38,171 nt of DNA from Gammaproteobacteria bacterium (GCA_014762495.1 JABURT010000141.1:1-38171); one strand, 5' to 3'. Positions 6,820-18,259 are shown, counted from the first letter of the stretch. Program-made: numbers and translations. Notes: generated by a model from the letters alone, not told the origin.

Positions 6820-9621
6820 TCAGCCTGTGTTACGCATGCCGGCAGCAATGGCGTTGATCGTACGCAACAGGGGATTTAACCACATTTCACGCTCGGCCTC
6901 CGGCAGTGATTCATCGCGATAGCGCTTAATGAGAGTCACCTGGATATGGTTGAGCGGGTCCAGGTAGGGATCGCGGCGACTCAGCGAAAGTGCCAGAGTC
7001 GGGGTCTCTTCCAGCAGGTAACTGGCATTGGCGACTTCAAGTACCTGTTTAACGGTGCGGAAGTACTCATCGCGTATGGCGGTATAGATGTTGTCTGCTG
7101 TCTTCTTGTCCTCGCATAGCTGCGCGTACTGCTCGGCGATTTGCATCTCAGCCTTAAACAGGGACATCTGGGTGTTGGAGAGCAGGGAGCGGAAGTAGGG
7201 CCATTCCTGATACATCTTCTGCATCTTCGCCAGTTTTTCCGGCTCGTTGTTGCGCCATGCCTCCAGTGCCGTGCCGATGCCAAACCAGGCCGGCAGGGTG
7301 TGGCGTGACTGGGCCCAGCTGAAGACCCAACCGATGGCACGTACCGAGGACTTGGAACGATCCCCCTTCTTGCGGTGCGAGGGGCGCGAGCCGATATTCA
7401 GCATGCTGATTTCAGAGACCGGTGTGGCCTCGTAGAAGTAGTCGAGGAAGCCAGGCGTCTCGTCGGTCAAACCACGGTAGCTGGCCTCACCGGTCTGTGC
7501 CAGCCTGTCCATGATACCGAGGTAGTCCTTACGCTCCTCCGGTACATCCATGATCAGGTTACGACTGGCTCGAATCAGGCCGGAGGCCCCCATGGTCAGT
7601 TCATAAACGGCGGTTTCCGGGTTGCTGTATTTGTATGCCAGCACCTCGCCCTGCTCGGTAAACTTGACGAGGCCGTTCACGGTGCCAACCGGTTGCGACA
7701 GGATGGCATCGTGGGTCGGGCCGCCGCCACGACCGATGGTACCGCCGCGTCCATGGAACAGGCGACAGATCACGCCACGCTCGCTGGCCAGCGTGGTAAC
7801 CTTTTTCTGGGCATTGTAGAGGTTCCATGACGAGGCCAGGATGCCGCCGTCCTTGCACGAATCGGAATAGCCTAGCATCACTTCCTGCAGGTTGCCCGAG
7901 ACCTTGAGCAGGGATAGATAGGTCTCACTGTCCAGCAACTGTCCCATGACAGGTTCGATGTGAGCCAGATCGACGATGGTCTCAAAGAGTGGGCTGATAC
8001 GGATGTCGCAAAACCACTTGCCATCGCGCTTACCCGCCAGGCCCGCGATGGCGGCGAGGAACATCACCTCCATCACGTGGCTGGCGGCGTGGGTCATGGA
8101 GATGACGTAGTTGTTGAAGGCCTTTGGGCTGATCTCGCGGCGCATTTGCACCATGACGTCGAAGACATCGAGGGTTTCTCGGTTGAGTTCATCCAGCCTG
8201 TCACGGTCAAAGGTCAACTCCCCGGCCTTGTCTATCAAACCGGCCAGGGTATCGATGCGCGCCTGCTCGTCCAGGGCCGCATAGTCAATGGAGGGGTCAC
8301 ACAGATGCAGGACCTGGCTGACAGCGTCCGTATGGCGGGTGGATTCCTGGCGCACGTCCAGCTGCAGGAGATAGAAACCAAAGGTCTCGGCGAGACGAAT
8401 AAGATCCTGCAAGGCGCCGCGGGCGGCGCGCTTGTCACCGTGTTGTATCAATGAGTCGCGAATTAGATAGAGGTCTTCCAGAAACTCGTTTTCATTGGCG
8501 TAGATCTCGGCGTCGTTCTCGAGCGAGCTTCCCTTGAGCAGGCGCTCTGCGCGGATCAGGTTGGCACGCAGGCGCTTACGCATGATGTAGAGTTTGCGCC
8601 GGTAGGGTTCTTCGGCATAGCGCTGGGGTTTGCTGTTAAAGAAGGCGGCAAATTGTGAGTTGTCCTGCTCCAGCTTGTTGGCAAAGGCCTCGGAGGGGGT
8701 GCAAAAGCGAATCGAGTGGGTCAGTAGATGACTCAATTCGTCGACCTTGCGCAAGTACTCGCGCAGGACTTCGCGATTTTGCATGCGCACGGCCATGGCG
8801 GTGGTTTCGGGTTTGACGTAGGGGTTACCGTCGCGGTCGCCGCCGGTCCAGGAACCGAACCTCAGGTAACTGGGGATCTTGATACGGGCGGCCGCTTCCT
8901 CACCATAGACACGGCCCAGGGCGCGCTCCATCTTGCGATAGGTCGATGGAATAGCCTCGAACAGGCTTTCACGGAAGTAGTAGAGATTATAGGCGATCTC
9001 ATCCTGTACCTGGGGGCGCTGCACGCGCACCTCGTTGGTCTGCCACAAGATGTGGATCTGGTTCTCAAGCTCGGAAAGGACTTCCTGGCGCTCGTCCTTG
9101 CTCAGACGGTAGTCGTCCAGCCGTTCCGAGGTGACGAAGATACGGCGCAGCGATTCCATCACGGTACGGCGGCGCGATTCGGTCGGATGGGAGGTGAATA
9201 CCGGCATATAGGTCAGGGTGTCGAACAGGCGTTGCAACTGTTCGGGTTCGACTCCCTGCTTGTGCAATTGGCGGAAGGTGGTATCGAAGGAACCACGCCA
9301 GAGCGGGCCGCCCTTGCGAACGGAACGGCGGCGCTGATCGTGCGAGTAGGCCTCTTCGGCGATGTTAACCAGGCTGAAATAGATACTGAAGGCGCGGACC
9401 ACATGGGTCAGAGTATCGGCATCGAGCCCGTTTATGATCTTGAGCAGGCGGGCCCGTTTTTGCGGGTTATCTTCCTTGCGCAGGCTGATGAAACCCTTAC
9501 GTAGAGCCTCTACCGCATTAAAGACGCGTCCCCCTGCCTCGGCCTTGAGGGCATTGCCCACCAGGGTGCCAAACAGCTTGACGCGGCTCCTGAGTTTTTT
9601 GTCGCTCTGAGCTTGTGACAT
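6820..9621 (-). CDS. ppc: Phosphoenolpyruvate carboxylase
   Basis: This enzyme carboxylates phosphoenolpyruvate with bicarbonate to oxaloacetate, refilling the TCA cycle. From the chosen ATG it has 933 residues, slightly longer than E. coli PPC. Visible signatures are FTSHPTESRRRTV near 145 (catalytic His), GGDRDGNPYV near 265, the LFHGRGGTIGRGGGPTHDA loop near 630, and the conserved C-terminal MRNTG that carries the allosteric aspartate site. An upstream in-frame GTG at 9627 is also possible, but GGATAG is better spaced for the ATG. It is transcribed toward panD and away from pgi. Aspartate made from its product feeds PanD, although a functional tie between the two is only an inference. Confidence 0.97.
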   Translation of the reverse strand: MSQAQSDKKLRSRVKLFGTLVGNALKAEAGGRVFNAVEALRKGFISLRKEDNPQKRARLLKIINGLDADTLTHVVRAFSIYFSLVNIAEEAYSHDQRRRSVRKGGPLWRGSFDTTFRQLHKQGVEPEQLQRLFDTLTYMPVFTSHPTESRRRTVMESLRRIFVTSERLDDYRLSKDERQEVLSELENQIHILWQTNEVRVQRPQVQDEIAYNLYYFRESLFEAIPSTYRKMERALGRVYGEEAAARIKIPSYLRFGSWTGGDRDGNPYVKPETTAMAVRMQNREVLREYLRKVDELSHLLTHSIRFCTPSEAFANKLEQDNSQFAAFFNSKPQRYAEEPYRRKLYIMRKRLRANLIRAERLLKGSSLENDAEIYANENEFLEDLYLIRDSLIQHGDKRAARGALQDLIRLAETFGFYLLQLDVRQESTRHTDAVSQVLHLCDPSIDYAALDEQARIDTLAGLIDKAGELTFDRDRLDELNRETLDVFDVMVQMRREISPKAFNNYVISMTHAASHVMEVMFLAAIAGLAGKRDGKWFCDIRISPLFETIVDLAHIEPVMGQLLDSETYLSLLKVSGNLQEVMLGYSDSCKDGGILASSWNLYNAQKKVTTLASERGVICRLFHGRGGTIGRGGGPTHDAILSQPVGTVNGLVKFTEQGEVLAYKYSNPETAVYELTMGASGLIRASRNLIMDVPEERKDYLGIMDRLAQTGEASYRGLTDETPGFLDYFYEATPVSEISMLNIGSRPSHRKKGDRSKSSVRAIGWVFSWAQSRHTLPAWFGIGTALEAWRNNEPEKLAKMQKMYQEWPYFRSLLSNTQMSLFKAEMQIAEQYAQLCEDKKTADNIYTAIRDEYFRTVKQVLEVANASYLLEETPTLALSLSRRDPYLDPLNHIQVTLIKRYRDESLPEAEREMWLNPLLRTINAIAAGMRNTG

Positions 9622-9894
9622 ATTCACTATCCAGGCTTATTAATATCTGGAAAAATCAATAAATTTCAGCCAGTTAACCTGCGGTCAATGCGGCCAAAAG
9701 GCGCTATTATAGCCTTTTATGCGGTGCAATGCGCACTTGATTGTAAAGGTCCGTGCTGTTGTTGTGATCGGACGCGAAGATGCCACGAACTTACGTCTGC
9801 TGTCGAGATAAGGCAGACTACTTTATCAGGCTTTCAACTGTTATATTTGTGTTGCAACGAAACCACTTAGTACATATGGACAAAAGGGATACAC
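9622..9894. promoter_or_regulatory. Divergent control region between ppc and pgi
   Basis: This 273-base gap carries outward promoters for ppc (minus) and pgi (plus). A perfect TATAAT on the minus strand (9706-9711) is the likely ppc -10 box, about 85 bases before its start codon; its -35 is poor. For pgi an AT-rich TTATAT element lies about 50 bases before the start, also without a clear -35. A 60-codon open frame (9688-9870) has no recognisable features and is probably not a gene. Confidence 0.5.
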
Positions 9895-11544
9895 ATGAGC
9901 CGCTTGCGTGATAAGCAGTCCTGGCAGGCATTGAAGGACCATTTTGACGAGGTGAAACAGGTGCATATGCGGGACCTGTTTGCCAAGGATAAGCAGCGTT
10001 TTGAAAAGTTCTCCATTAAGCGTTGTGGCATATTGCTTGACTATTCAAAGAACCGGATCACTGAAGAAACCCTGGCCAGGCTCGTAGAGCTGGCTCGCGA
10101 ATCCGATCTCAGGCAGGGCATCAATGACCTGTTCAGTGGTGCTCGCGTCAATACCACGGAGCAGCGTCCGGCATTGCATACTGCGCTGAGAAATCTCTCG
10201 GGTACCTCTGTCTTCGTCGATGGAGAGGACATCATGCCCTCCATTCAGATGCAGCTGGATAAGATGCGTTCCTTCGTCAACGAGATCTATCGTGGCAGTT
10301 GGCGCGGCTATAACGGACAGGCCATCACCGACGTAGTGAACATAGGCATCGGTGGTTCAGACCTCGGGCCGGTGATGGTGACCGAGGCTCTGAAACCCTA
10401 TCGCATGCCACGAGGCGTCAATGTTCACTTCATGTCCAATGTCGATGGCAGTCACGTCGTCGATATCCTAAACAGTATACGTCCCGAGACGACCCTCTTT
10501 ATCATCGCTTCCAAGTCCTTCACCACTCAGGAAAGCCTGTCTAATGCCTTGACCGTGCGCCGTTGGATGGAGGATCGGGTCAAGGATAGTGACAAACTCA
10601 ATCGTCACTTCATCGCCGTGACCGCTAACAAGGAAGCGGCCCTGGAATTTGGCATACCCGAAAACCATATCCTCGAATTTTGGGACTGGGTCGGGGGGCG
10701 TTATTCATTGTGGTCCGCCGTGGGCCTGTCCATCGCTATCTATCTTGGCATGGATAACTTTGAGGAACTGCTGGCCGGTGCCAACGAGATGGATATCCAT
10801 TTTCGTAACAGTCCCTTCGACCAGAACATGCCCGTGCTGATGGCCCTGCTGGGGATCTGGTACAACAATTTTTTCGGCGGTCAGACCCATGCCATCCTGC
10901 CCTATGACCAACACCTGCATCGCTTTTCGGCCTATTTCCAGCAGGGCGATATGGAGAGTAACGGCAAATCCGTCACCCGTGACGGAGAGCCGGTCGACTA
11001 CACCACCGGGCCTATCATTTGGGGCGAAACCGGTACCAATGGCCAGCATGCCTATTTCCAGCTCCTGCACCAGGGCACACGACCCATTTCAGCTGATTTC
11101 ATCGCCCCGGTGGAGACCTACTATCCCATTAATGAACATCAGACCATTCTACTGGCCAACTTCTTCGCCCAGACCCGAGCCCTGATGATGGGTAAGACGG
11201 AGGCAGAGGTACGAGAGGAGCTGGAAGCCGAAGGCCGCTCGGTCGAGGAGATCGAACGCCTCGCCCCGCACAAGGTTCTCGAAGGTAACCGTCCCACCAA
11301 TACCTTGCTGATTGACAAGATCACCCCGCGTACCCTGGGCAGTCTGATCGCACTCTATGAACACAAGATCTTCGTGCAGGGCTATATCTGGAATATCAAT
11401 CCCTTCGACCAATGGGGTGTGGAGTTCGGCAAGAAGACCACTTCAGAGATCCTCGATGTGTTAATGGCGAAGCAGGATGAGGTGAAAAACTGTGATGCCT
11501 CAACCCATGGTTTGATGCAGTACTTTAAACAGAATCAGTACTAA
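9895..11544 (+). CDS. pgi: Glucose-6-phosphate isomerase
   Basis: Pgi interconverts glucose 6-phosphate and fructose 6-phosphate in the cytosol. The 549-residue length equals the E. coli enzyme. Recognised blocks are GIGGSDLGP near 157, SKSFTTQE near 207 (phosphate binding), GGRYSLWSAVGLS near 265, GTNGQHAYFQLLHQGT near 381 (active-site His), and INPFDQWGVEFGKK near 500 with the catalytic lysine. AAAGGGAT upstream of the ATG acts as ribosome site. It appears to be a single-gene unit: a divergent ppc lies upstream and a strong bidirectional terminator follows directly. Confidence 0.97.
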   Translation: MSRLRDKQSWQALKDHFDEVKQVHMRDLFAKDKQRFEKFSIKRCGILLDYSKNRITEETLARLVELARESDLRQGINDLFSGARVNTTEQRPALHTALRNLSGTSVFVDGEDIMPSIQMQLDKMRSFVNEIYRGSWRGYNGQAITDVVNIGIGGSDLGPVMVTEALKPYRMPRGVNVHFMSNVDGSHVVDILNSIRPETTLFIIASKSFTTQESLSNALTVRRWMEDRVKDSDKLNRHFIAVTANKEAALEFGIPENHILEFWDWVGGRYSLWSAVGLSIAIYLGMDNFEELLAGANEMDIHFRNSPFDQNMPVLMALLGIWYNNFFGGQTHAILPYDQHLHRFSAYFQQGDMESNGKSVTRDGEPVDYTTGPIIWGETGTNGQHAYFQLLHQGTRPISADFIAPVETYYPINEHQTILLANFFAQTRALMMGKTEAEVREELEAEGRSVEEIERLAPHKVLEGNRPTNTLLIDKITPRTLGSLIALYEHKIFVQGYIWNINPFDQWGVEFGKKTTSEILDVLMAKQDEVKNCDASTHGLMQYFKQNQY

Positions 11545-11560
11545 GCCAGTGCCAGTAGGC

Positions 11561-11594
11561 AAAAAAAAGCCCGGCCATGAGGCCGGGCTTTTTT
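11561..11594. terminator. Bidirectional terminator between pgi and the barrel gene
   Basis: AGCCCGGCC (11568-11576) pairs perfectly with GGCCGGGCT (11581-11589) around an ATGA loop. Eight A precede and six T follow, so it serves pgi on the plus strand and the convergent outer-membrane protein gene on the minus strand. Confidence 0.93.
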
Positions 11595-11615
11595 CGTCGT
11601 ATCGTCGAATCGCAA

Positions 11616-12818
11616 CTAAAAGTTGACGGCGAAACCGAGGTAGCCGCTGAACCCGGTGCCCGTGGCATTGGGGTCGATCACCGCGGCGAAGTTGAGGGCG
11701 TTGTTGAGGAAGCCCATACCCACGCTGTACTGGGTCAGGGTGGTAGCGAGGTCATTGGTGTAGCCCAGGCGCAGCTGCATGATCTTCCAGGCGTCGAACT
11801 CGACACCGGCGGCCATAATACGACTCTTCTCACCGAAGACGTCATTCTCGGTCAGGTCCATGTCGGCACCGACGGTCATGAATTTGCTGGTATAGCCAAT
11901 ACCGGCACGCATCTGCGGGGCCACCTCATAGGTGCCGCCACCGCCGAGGGCATAGCTCTTGGCCATCAGGTTACGCATGGACAGACCGAGACGAAAGGAC
12001 TTGCTGACCTTCCATACCGCACCGGCATCGAGGTTGAAGTCGGAGCTAGCGTTGCTGACGGTCAGAGCCGGAATACCGGAGCCGGCCAGTTCCTGAGTAC
12101 CGGTAGCGCTGGCAATGCTGACCAGCTTAGGAGTGAGGCCCACTGCGAAATCTAAGCCGGCAAGGTTGAGGGTACGGGCCAGGGAGACACCGATCTCGGT
12201 GGCGGAGACACCATTGAATTCGACGCGGGCGTCGGTGGTGAGGCTACTGGGATCGGCGTACAGGCTGGCGTCGACGGTCTCGGGTGTCAGGCTTGGGGTG
12301 CCGTCAGCGGCTCCAACGCCAACGGCGGCATCGATGTAGGACTGGGTGCTCAATGAGGCTGCCCATTCACCTAGAGTGAAGCCCAGGTTTGCCCCGATAG
12401 GTGTGGCAAGGGTATAGCTTTTCCCACCCAGGTTATTCAATGAAGTATTCAGATTGCTGTAGGCAGTATTCACGTCGTTCTGGAACTCGGCGAGTCCGGC
12501 GGCGTCTTGACTGTAGTTCGCATAGTCGAGATTTTGGAAGCTTTGCAGGCTAGTGCTGAAATCATCAATGGCGCCGGTGAGGTTTTGCGAGTCGGCATAA
12601 CTCACCCCTGCACTCATGGAAAGTGAAAAATCCGCATCGGCATCCTGGGCGGCAAGCAGTGCCGGGTTGTAATAGGCGGCCGAGTCCAGGGTCGCAGTGG
12701 CCACTGAGGCACCGCCCATGGCCGCGGTACGGGCATCGATACTGGACCAGGGTGCGGCCGTTGCGGTGGTGCTGGTGAGCGCCACTGCAGTGGCGACGGC
12801 TAGGGTTTTCAGCTTCAT
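11616..12818 (-). CDS. TraF-like outer-membrane beta-barrel protein
   Basis: This 400-residue exported protein has a signal peptide (about residues 1-22, ending TATA-APW). Its N-terminal DARTAAMGG...YYNPALL pattern is typical of the family called TraF_2 in domain databases, which is distantly related to FadL-type barrels. The chain alternates hydrophobic and polar residues and ends in Phe (LGFAVNF), as expected for a protein inserted by the BAM machinery. A helical, Asn/Ala/Gln-rich insert lies around 75-135. Despite the family name, no conjugation genes are nearby, so a transfer role is not supported. A strong GGGAGGA precedes the ATG. It is the last gene of a minus-strand group with a lipoprotein and a second barrel. 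Cargo or function is unknown. Confidence 0.8.
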   Translation of the reverse strand: MKLKTLAVATAVALTSTTATAAPWSSIDARTAAMGGASVATATLDSAAYYNPALLAAQDADADFSLSMSAGVSYADSQNLTGAIDDFSTSLQSFQNLDYANYSQDAAGLAEFQNDVNTAYSNLNTSLNNLGGKSYTLATPIGANLGFTLGEWAASLSTQSYIDAAVGVGAADGTPSLTPETVDASLYADPSSLTTDARVEFNGVSATEIGVSLARTLNLAGLDFAVGLTPKLVSIASATGTQELAGSGIPALTVSNASSDFNLDAGAVWKVSKSFRLGLSMRNLMAKSYALGGGGTYEVAPQMRAGIGYTSKFMTVGADMDLTENDVFGEKSRIMAAGVEFDAWKIMQLRLGYTNDLATTLTQYSVGMGFLNNALNFAAVIDPNATGTGFSGYLGFAVNF

Positions 12819-12936
12819 TTTGTCCTCCCAGACAAGGTCGTAATTTAAATATCCAAATTTGTTAAATCATAACTAGCTTACGGAGTTTCTACCTATCCCT
12901 CAATTGAGGTAAGTTTCAGGCCAGCACCCGCGCTGT

Positions 12937-14421
12937 CTAGAGTGTAAAGGTGCCCAAATCCACTCCTTCCAGGTCCATGGTCGAGGTATCGACCACCAGG
13001 TTTCCCGAGGCATCGGTTTCCAGAATGATGGTCTGTTCGCTGCCCAATACGTCCAGAGTCATCACGGAAGTATAGTCATTCACCGCGGTGATGGTGCCGG
13101 GTAGTGACACCGTATCGGGATTGCCATCGCCGTCTATATCCACCGACGACATATCGATATTGACCGTGCCATTGCTTGTGTCGATGGTCACGTCGGCTGT
13201 GCCGCCACTACCGTCATTGAGCGTGGTGGGGGTGCTGGCATTGATGCCGGCGCCACTTAAGGCAGTACTGAGGTCGGATCGCGAAGAATAATCGGTGGTG
13301 GCACTACCGGTGGCGATGTAGTCGGCGGCGATCTGGGCGACGTCGGCCGAGGCGTTTTGTAGATTCGTCAACGTCGCCCCAGTGATCAGATCGGCAATTG
13401 CTGCCGCCTCATTGGCACTGAGGGCGGTCTGAGTGAGCATGATCGTCAGCACCTCGATGGCGCGTCCACGTGCCTCGATTTCGGCAACGGTGTGTGTTGC
13501 GGTAGAACCGAGACTAAAATGGCTGGCGTCGCCGATGAGGGACAGTAGATGGCCGATGCGAGTAGCCATGTCGGCGGCAATGGCGCCACCGTCATTTACG
13601 CCGCCGTTACTCTCGATCAGGCCGGCGGCACCACTACCTCCGGGGGTTCCGAGTGTGGCATCCACATTGGCGGTGGTACCTAGGAAGGTCTCCATATCGG
13701 GGTTACTTGCCGCCTCCCATGCAGTGACCATTGCCTCATACACATAGGGACTGAAATCATTGGCCAGGGCGGCGTTACTGGTGTTCGCATCCGTGTACCG
13801 GCGTTTCAATTCAGTGGCCATGACATGGACGGACTTATGCACCAGCCAGGCGGTTCGAATGAGGTGGTTTTGAGCCGCATCGGTGGTGGTGCTGATGTCC
13901 AGTAGATCGGCGTTCAGATCAGCCTCGGTCAGGCTGGTACCGGCGGCGGTATTCTCAGCGTTGAGAAAGGCGGTGACCTGGGCCGCTGTCATGTATCCCA
14001 GCAATGAGGTCAAAGGTGAGGTGATCTGGGACGACGCCGCGTCTGCGGCGCGAGTCAGCACGCCGCGAAATGGCTCGCCTGTAAGGGTGTCGATCCCACC
14101 TTTAATACGGATCAGTTCGCCACTGTAGGCGCCGGTGCGCAGGCAGTATTTCTCATGTGTTGTATTGCTCGAGGTGCAATAGTTGGTGCCGTCCTGGGCC
14201 ACTCCAAAATAACCGTCGGCGTCGGTGCGGGCACGTGGTTCGAAGGGATCCAGGACCCCGTCGCCGGTGATGTCGAGATAGACCGTGGCGCCAGCGACGT
14301 AGCCGTCGACGGCCAGTCCTGACAGCGTGGAGGGATTGCCGCCGTCCTGGTTTGGGGCGCCGCAGGCCGCCAGTAGCACCAGTGGCAGGCCGACCAGTAC
14401 AGTACGATGTATGCACTTCAT
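12937..14421 (-). CDS. Large hypothetical lipoprotein
   Basis: This 494-residue protein has a lipoprotein signal peptide with lipobox LLAAC and lipidation at Cys20. The residue after the Cys is Gly, not Asp, which favours sorting to the outer membrane. Residues 35-75 read like a small beta-sandwich: AVDGYVAGATVYLD, then DGVLDPFEPRARTDADGYF, with calcium-loop-like Asp spacing. A central, mostly helical Ala/Thr-rich region follows. Near 425-445 there is an Asp/Gly loop, DIDGDGNPDTV, resembling a calcium-binding type 3 repeat, and the C-terminus is beta-rich. I do not recognise a catalytic domain. It starts 11 bases after the upstream barrel gene with GGAG as ribosome site, so the two are almost certainly one operon. 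Confidence 0.8.
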   Translation of the reverse strand: MKCIHRTVLVGLPLVLLAACGAPNQDGGNPSTLSGLAVDGYVAGATVYLDITGDGVLDPFEPRARTDADGYFGVAQDGTNYCTSSNTTHEKYCLRTGAYSGELIRIKGGIDTLTGEPFRGVLTRAADAASSQITSPLTSLLGYMTAAQVTAFLNAENTAAGTSLTEADLNADLLDISTTTDAAQNHLIRTAWLVHKSVHVMATELKRRYTDANTSNAALANDFSPYVYEAMVTAWEAASNPDMETFLGTTANVDATLGTPGGSGAAGLIESNGGVNDGGAIAADMATRIGHLLSLIGDASHFSLGSTATHTVAEIEARGRAIEVLTIMLTQTALSANEAAAIADLITGATLTNLQNASADVAQIAADYIATGSATTDYSSRSDLSTALSGAGINASTPTTLNDGSGGTADVTIDTSNGTVNIDMSSVDIDGDGNPDTVSLPGTITAVNDYTSVMTLDVLGSEQTIILETDASGNLVVDTSTMDLEGVDLGTFTL

Positions 14422-14432
14422 GACAGCTACTC

Positions 14433-15740
14433 CTAGAAGTTGAAACCGATGCCCAGGTTGACGCGCAGGCTTCGGGGCATCGTCGAACCTTCGAAGGTCG
14501 TGGTATTGGTGGATTGCGCCACGTCCAGCGTCAGTATCTTGAACAGGCTAAGCCCTATATTGAGTTCAGTGAGCCCCGAACCCACCAGGTTCTTGCGCAG
14601 GCCCATGCGGAAGCGCGGTACGAGAAGTCCGCCCCATCCCTTGATGGCGTAGGCCGAACTCAGGGTCAGGTATTGTACCGGGTCACCTAGCATGTCATTG
14701 ATGGCATTGAGGTCCAGGGAGGCGGCCACAATGAAGTTACCGCCGGCGCCGAGAATTGCCCCTTCGCTACGCAGCTGCGGGGTCATGACATGGGTTTCAC
14801 TTAGTGATATTTCATCACTGTGGGCCACCGCTATGTAGCAGGCATCGATCTCTTCCTGCGTTGGCAGCGATGCACAATTCTGACCGATGGTCGGATAGGC
14901 AAAGCTGGCCGAGGTGAGATTGGCCAGGGTCAGGCCGGCTTGGTATTTATCCGCCTTGAGCATGACACCGAGGTCGAAATCCGAGGCGGTGGTAGTGGCG
15001 AAGTCCAGGTTGGATGGGATCGAGTCGGTGACCGTGTTGGTGGCGACATCGACGCTGACCGCGGCCAGGGTTTTGTTAGTGCCCACGCTATACATGGTGT
15101 AGCGGCCGCCTAGATAGAGTTCGCCAAAGGATGTTTGCATCAGCCGACGGCTGTATCCGAGAGCCAGGTCACCGCGATAGGCGGCTTTGGCATAGAGCGC
15201 GCCTGTGACACCAATACTGGTCGGCCCCGAAATCTGGACCGGCGTATCGAGGTATCGGGCGCTAAACTGGCTGGTAAAGTCGGCACTTAGGTAGACACTG
15301 CCAAAATTGCTGGTGCCGGTGATGAGCGGAAACAACGGCACACTGGTACCCAGGTTGGTCTTGAGCAGAAAGGAGTCACTGAAGGCGGAAAAGAAGCTGT
15401 TGAGATCGGTGGCGATGGCATTGATCTCTGTTGGCTGGATATTGCTCAGGTCGTAGGCATTGAGGGCATCGAACTCGTCCTGAGCGGCACCCAGATTACC
15501 CTGTTCGAAGGAAATACCCGTATTCAGACTCAGTGCGCTGTGCAGCCGGTAGCCCTTATCTCCGTGTGCGGCGGCGGGTGCGGCCGGGTTTTGTGTCAGG
15601 GTCAGGAGTTCCTGCGGGATAGAGACATTACCATAGCCGAGCACGGGCCCAAGGGGCTGGTAGCTCGGGAAGGCCAGGGCTGTAACGGGCAGTACACCCA
15701 TCAAAAGAGCGATACCGCTAAGGCGTTTTATCACGGTCAC
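14433..15740 (-). CDS. Second putative outer-membrane barrel protein
   Basis: This 435-residue protein has a signal peptide (cleavage probably after ALA near residue 23). It ends in LGIGFNF, with a terminal Phe suited to BAM insertion. Alternating strands such as GELYLGGRYTMYSVG and DLGVMLKADKYQAGLTLANLTS suggest a barrel. It resembles the TraF_2-type protein encoded two genes downstream in length, layout and C-terminus, and carries TQNPAAP where that protein has YYNPALL, so the two may be distant paralogs. One Cys pair in the NC-ASLPTQEEIDAC loop (about 15 residues apart) could form an external disulfide. The start is GTG; a second GTG two codons later is equally possible. It begins the three-gene minus-strand group. 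Function unknown. Confidence 0.72.
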   Translation of the reverse strand: MTVIKRLSGIALLMGVLPVTALAFPSYQPLGPVLGYGNVSIPQELLTLTQNPAAPAAAHGDKGYRLHSALSLNTGISFEQGNLGAAQDEFDALNAYDLSNIQPTEINAIATDLNSFFSAFSDSFLLKTNLGTSVPLFPLITGTSNFGSVYLSADFTSQFSARYLDTPVQISGPTSIGVTGALYAKAAYRGDLALGYSRRLMQTSFGELYLGGRYTMYSVGTNKTLAAVSVDVATNTVTDSIPSNLDFATTTASDFDLGVMLKADKYQAGLTLANLTSASFAYPTIGQNCASLPTQEEIDACYIAVAHSDEISLSETHVMTPQLRSEGAILGAGGNFIVAASLDLNAINDMLGDPVQYLTLSSAYAIKGWGGLLVPRFRMGLRKNLVGSGLTELNIGLSLFKILTLDVAQSTNTTTFEGSTMPRSLRVNLGIGFNF

Positions 15741-15897
15741 GATTCCAAAATCAGAAATTTTATTGGTTATGAGTCCATATCATCGGTATGGAATGGAAAA
15801 ATATTAACAAATTCTTTTGAAAAGACCTAAAACCGGGAGGGAGATCACAGATTTTATGGATGCCACCCCGGTAGTGAGACTGCCGGAGTGGCCGGTT

Positions 15898-15982
15898 TGG
15901 TAGCGATGGTCGGACTCGAACCGACACGCCCGAAGGCACGGCATTTTGAGTGCCGCGTGTCTACCAGTTCCACCACATCGCC
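15898..15982 (-). tRNA. tRNA-Leu (anticodon CAA)
   Basis: The minus strand folds into a complete leucine tRNA of 85 bases including an encoded CCA end. The acceptor GGCGATG pairs with CATCGCT (first pair G-U). The anticodon stem is CGGCA/TGCCG with loop CTCAAAA, giving anticodon CAA, which reads UUG. A long variable arm with a TTCG loop (GTGCCTTCGGGCGT) marks it as a class II tRNA. The T arm carries GGTTCGAGTCC. Discriminator base A73 fits leucine. Confidence 0.97.
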
Positions 15983-15994
15983 AATGCGGGAGCC

Positions 15995-16023
15995 ATTATA
16001 GAGAAAGGACCCCGCTCGGGAAA
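15995..16023 (-). promoter_or_regulatory. Promoter of tRNA-Leu
   Basis: On the minus strand a perfect TATAAT (15995-16000) lies 12 bases before the mature 5' end of the tRNA. A weak -35, TTTCCC (16018-16023), is 17 bases away. The bases between -10 and the tRNA are G/C-rich, as in discriminators of stringently controlled stable-RNA promoters. Confidence 0.65.
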
Positions 16024-16042
16024 GGCATGATTTGAGGCCTTC

Positions 16043-16051
16043 TGCTACAAT
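16043..16051 (+). promoter_or_regulatory. Candidate extended -10 promoter of queA
   Basis: TG-C-TACAAT forms an extended -10 element that ends nine bases before the queA ATG. Transcription would begin about three bases before the start codon, leaving no space for a ribosome binding site. Confidence 0.5.
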
Positions 16052-16060
16052 GCGCCCGCC

Positions 16061-18222
<2,162 letters not shown>

Positions 18223-18259
18223 TGACCCCTTTTTACGAAACCGGGAGTGAAACAGAAAA

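Noticed and set aside
8728-9504. 258-residue frame on the plus strand
   Set aside because: It lies wholly opposite ppc, which is clearly coding, and has no recognisable domain.
9688-9870. 60-residue frame between ppc and pgi
   Set aside because: It lies in the divergent promoter region, covers the ppc -10 box and has no ribosome site or known features.
11616-15740. Conjugative transfer region suggested by the TraF family name
   Set aside because: No other transfer gene, relaxase, type IV secretion gene or element boundary is seen; the name comes from a broad barrel family.
15870-15890. Hairpin downstream of tRNA-Leu as its terminator
   Set aside because: The stem has a mismatch and no T run follows on the minus strand, so it cannot be called with confidence.
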